Source of the DNA: Oligoflexia bacterium
Lineage (GTDB): Bacteria; Bdellovibrionota; JAFGOL01
Direction: 5' to 3'
DNA length: 6,458 nucleotides
NCBI GenBank assembly: GCA_016926495.1
Contig: JAFGOL010000091.1
Span: 1 to 6,458 of the forward strand
Shown: in pieces, positions 5,659-6,458 of the stretch
Layout of the letters: each line of letters begins with the position of its first letter
How positions within the stretch are numbered: the stretch's first letter is position 1
Program-made: the position numbers and the translations under genes
The notes under the pieces: model-generated
What the model was told of the DNA's origin: nothing
The model's input: only the letters and a program-made list of their open reading frames with translations
The model's database searches: none

Positions 5659-6291
5659 GTGCCGCAAAAGCAGGCTGTTGATATAAGGAATGCCGTCACG
5701 TATATTCAAAGCCTTGAAAACGTTGATCCGGAAAATGTTTCGTTGTGGGGTTCTTCGTTCGGAGGCGCAAATGCCGTTTATGTTGCAGTAACGGACAGCA
5801 GGGTTAAAAGCATTGCGGTACAGTTAACATTCGCGAGCGGCGAAAGAATGATAAAAGGAAAGATGAATGATGATGAAAAGGCAAAGATAGACGGGACATT
5901 GCAAAAGGCACGGACTCGCGAGGTTGTAAGCAATAAAAAACTAAGCTTGAAGCCCGATCAGATACTTACGGATGAAGATTCAAAATCGTTCTATGCCAAA
6001 ATGTCCGAAATATATCCGCAAATGCAGGTAAAAATTCCCATTACGACACTTGGGCATATACTGGAACTAAAACCGGAAGAAGTGATTTCCGGGGTAAGGC
6101 AGCCTGTTCTTATAATTGCCGCTGAAAACGATATCGTTTGTCCTGCGAGTGAGTCTGAAATTCTGTTCGAAAAGGCAAATAACCCAAAGGAATTTGTATT
6201 ATTAAAAAATGCCCGTCATTTTGATACCTACACGGGAGAAAATTTTAATATTTCGGCTCAAAGGGCCGTGGAATGGTTTCGTAAACATTAA
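5659..6291 (+). CDS. Alpha/beta-hydrolase, N-terminally truncated
   Basis: Serine hydrolase of the alpha/beta fold (dienelactone hydrolase/acyl-peptidase-like group; substrate unknown). From GTG 5659 it has 210 residues. The nucleophile elbow GSSFGG (31-36) gives S33. The acid is probably D158 in AENDIVCP and the base H187 in ARHF, in the right order, so a triad is present. Related full-length proteins are near 300 residues and carry the oxyanion-hole strand and a DYRGFG-type loop before this point. Here the frame upstream of the GTG is open back to 5623 and reads KFGASEGERGLL, matching the end of that loop, but a TAA at 5620-5622 stops it and nothing earlier resembles the missing part. The gene therefore appears decapitated by rearrangement. 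A GGGGG run six bases before the GTG could still permit translation. I expect an inactive fragment and regard it as a probable pseudogene. Confidence 0.75.
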   Translation: MPQKQAVDIRNAVTYIQSLENVDPENVSLWGSSFGGANAVYVAVTDSRVKSIAVQLTFASGERMIKGKMNDDEKAKIDGTLQKARTREVVSNKKLSLKPDQILTDEDSKSFYAKMSEIYPQMQVKIPITTLGHILELKPEEVISGVRQPVLIIAAENDIVCPASESEILFEKANNPKEFVLLKNARHFDTYTGENFNISAQRAVEWFRKH

Positions 6292-6311
6292 TAACTGCAA
6301 TTTGGCGTGAC

Positions 6312-6336
6312 ATTATAAACACAATATGTTTATAAT
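6312..6336. repeat. Perfect 9-bp inverted repeat after the hydrolase
   Basis: ATTATAAAC (6312-6320) and GTTTATAAT (6328-6336) flank a 7-base loop. No T-run follows on the plus strand, so a classical terminator is not indicated. An operator for a dimeric regulator in front of the next transcription unit, or an AT-rich RNA hairpin at the 3' end of the hydrolase message, would both fit. Confidence 0.5.
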
Positions 6337-6377
6337 CCCGCTGATGTTTTCTTTTCCTTTCAGAGAGATGATTAATA

Positions 6378-6440
6378 ATGAATAAGCAAGAAACAAGAAG
6401 AATTATTGTGGCCATGTCGCCGAATAGACAATTTTTCTGA
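6378..6440 (+). CDS. 20-codon ORF of doubtful reality near the right edge
   Basis: ATG 6378 opens MNKQETRRIIVAMSPNRQFF and then TGA. A weak AGAGAGA lies about nine bases upstream. After the TGA the same frame stays open to the window end (QDIKDL), so this could be the start of a gene interrupted by a point or frameshift mutation, or pure chance. It is too short to assign to any family. Confidence 0.2.
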   Translation: MNKQETRRIIVAMSPNRQFF

Positions 6441-6458
6441 CAGGATATAAAAGATCTG

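Noticed and set aside
1..6458. CRISPR array, tRNA, rRNA, transposase or phage integration module
   Set aside because: No regularly spaced repeats, cloverleaf sequence, rRNA core or transposase motif was seen on either strand.

Overview
The window reads as a piece of an anaerobic, hydrogen-metabolising bacterium. The lineage cannot be fixed from sequence alone; a fermentative or syntrophic anaerobe is the most I would infer. Base composition is moderate, and most genes start a few bases after a GGGAG- or GGGG-type ribosome binding site.

Left half, minus strand (reading right to left): a nikR-type nickel-responsive regulator (3511-3107), then a tightly packed operon hydC-hydB-hydA (2996 to beyond position 1) for a soluble NADH-linked [FeFe]-hydrogenase. 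HydC is a NuoE-like [2Fe-2S] subunit. HydB is a NuoF-like FMN/NADH subunit reduced to its core. HydA is the catalytic subunit and is cut by the window edge before its last H-cluster motif. Between nikR and hydC lies an imperfect GTGTTAC-N13-TTCACAC dyad that resembles a NikR operator and overlaps a possible -35 box. This suggests that nickel status controls a nickel-free hydrogenase.

Centre, plus strand: facing away from nikR is a good sigma-70-type promoter followed by a convincing cobalamin (B12) riboswitch (about 3664-3753) and a very strong Shine-Dalgarno. The only reading frame it serves directly is a 20-codon hydrophobic, signal-peptide-like ORF ending in TAA. The expected B12- or metal-related gene is absent. 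About 270 bases without a recognisable gene follow.

Right half, plus strand: a long gene for a probable secreted protein of unknown family (4111-5583), then a 5'-truncated alpha/beta-hydrolase (5659-6291, recognisable homology from about 5626) that has lost its N-terminal strands and oxyanion-hole region but keeps a plausible Ser-Asp-His triad. A 9-bp perfect inverted repeat (6312-6336) and a 20-codon ORF of doubtful reality lie before the right edge.

The left side is a coherent metal-regulated hydrogenase module. The right side looks rearranged: an orphaned riboswitch, an unknown secreted protein and a decapitated hydrolase within about 2.5 kb.
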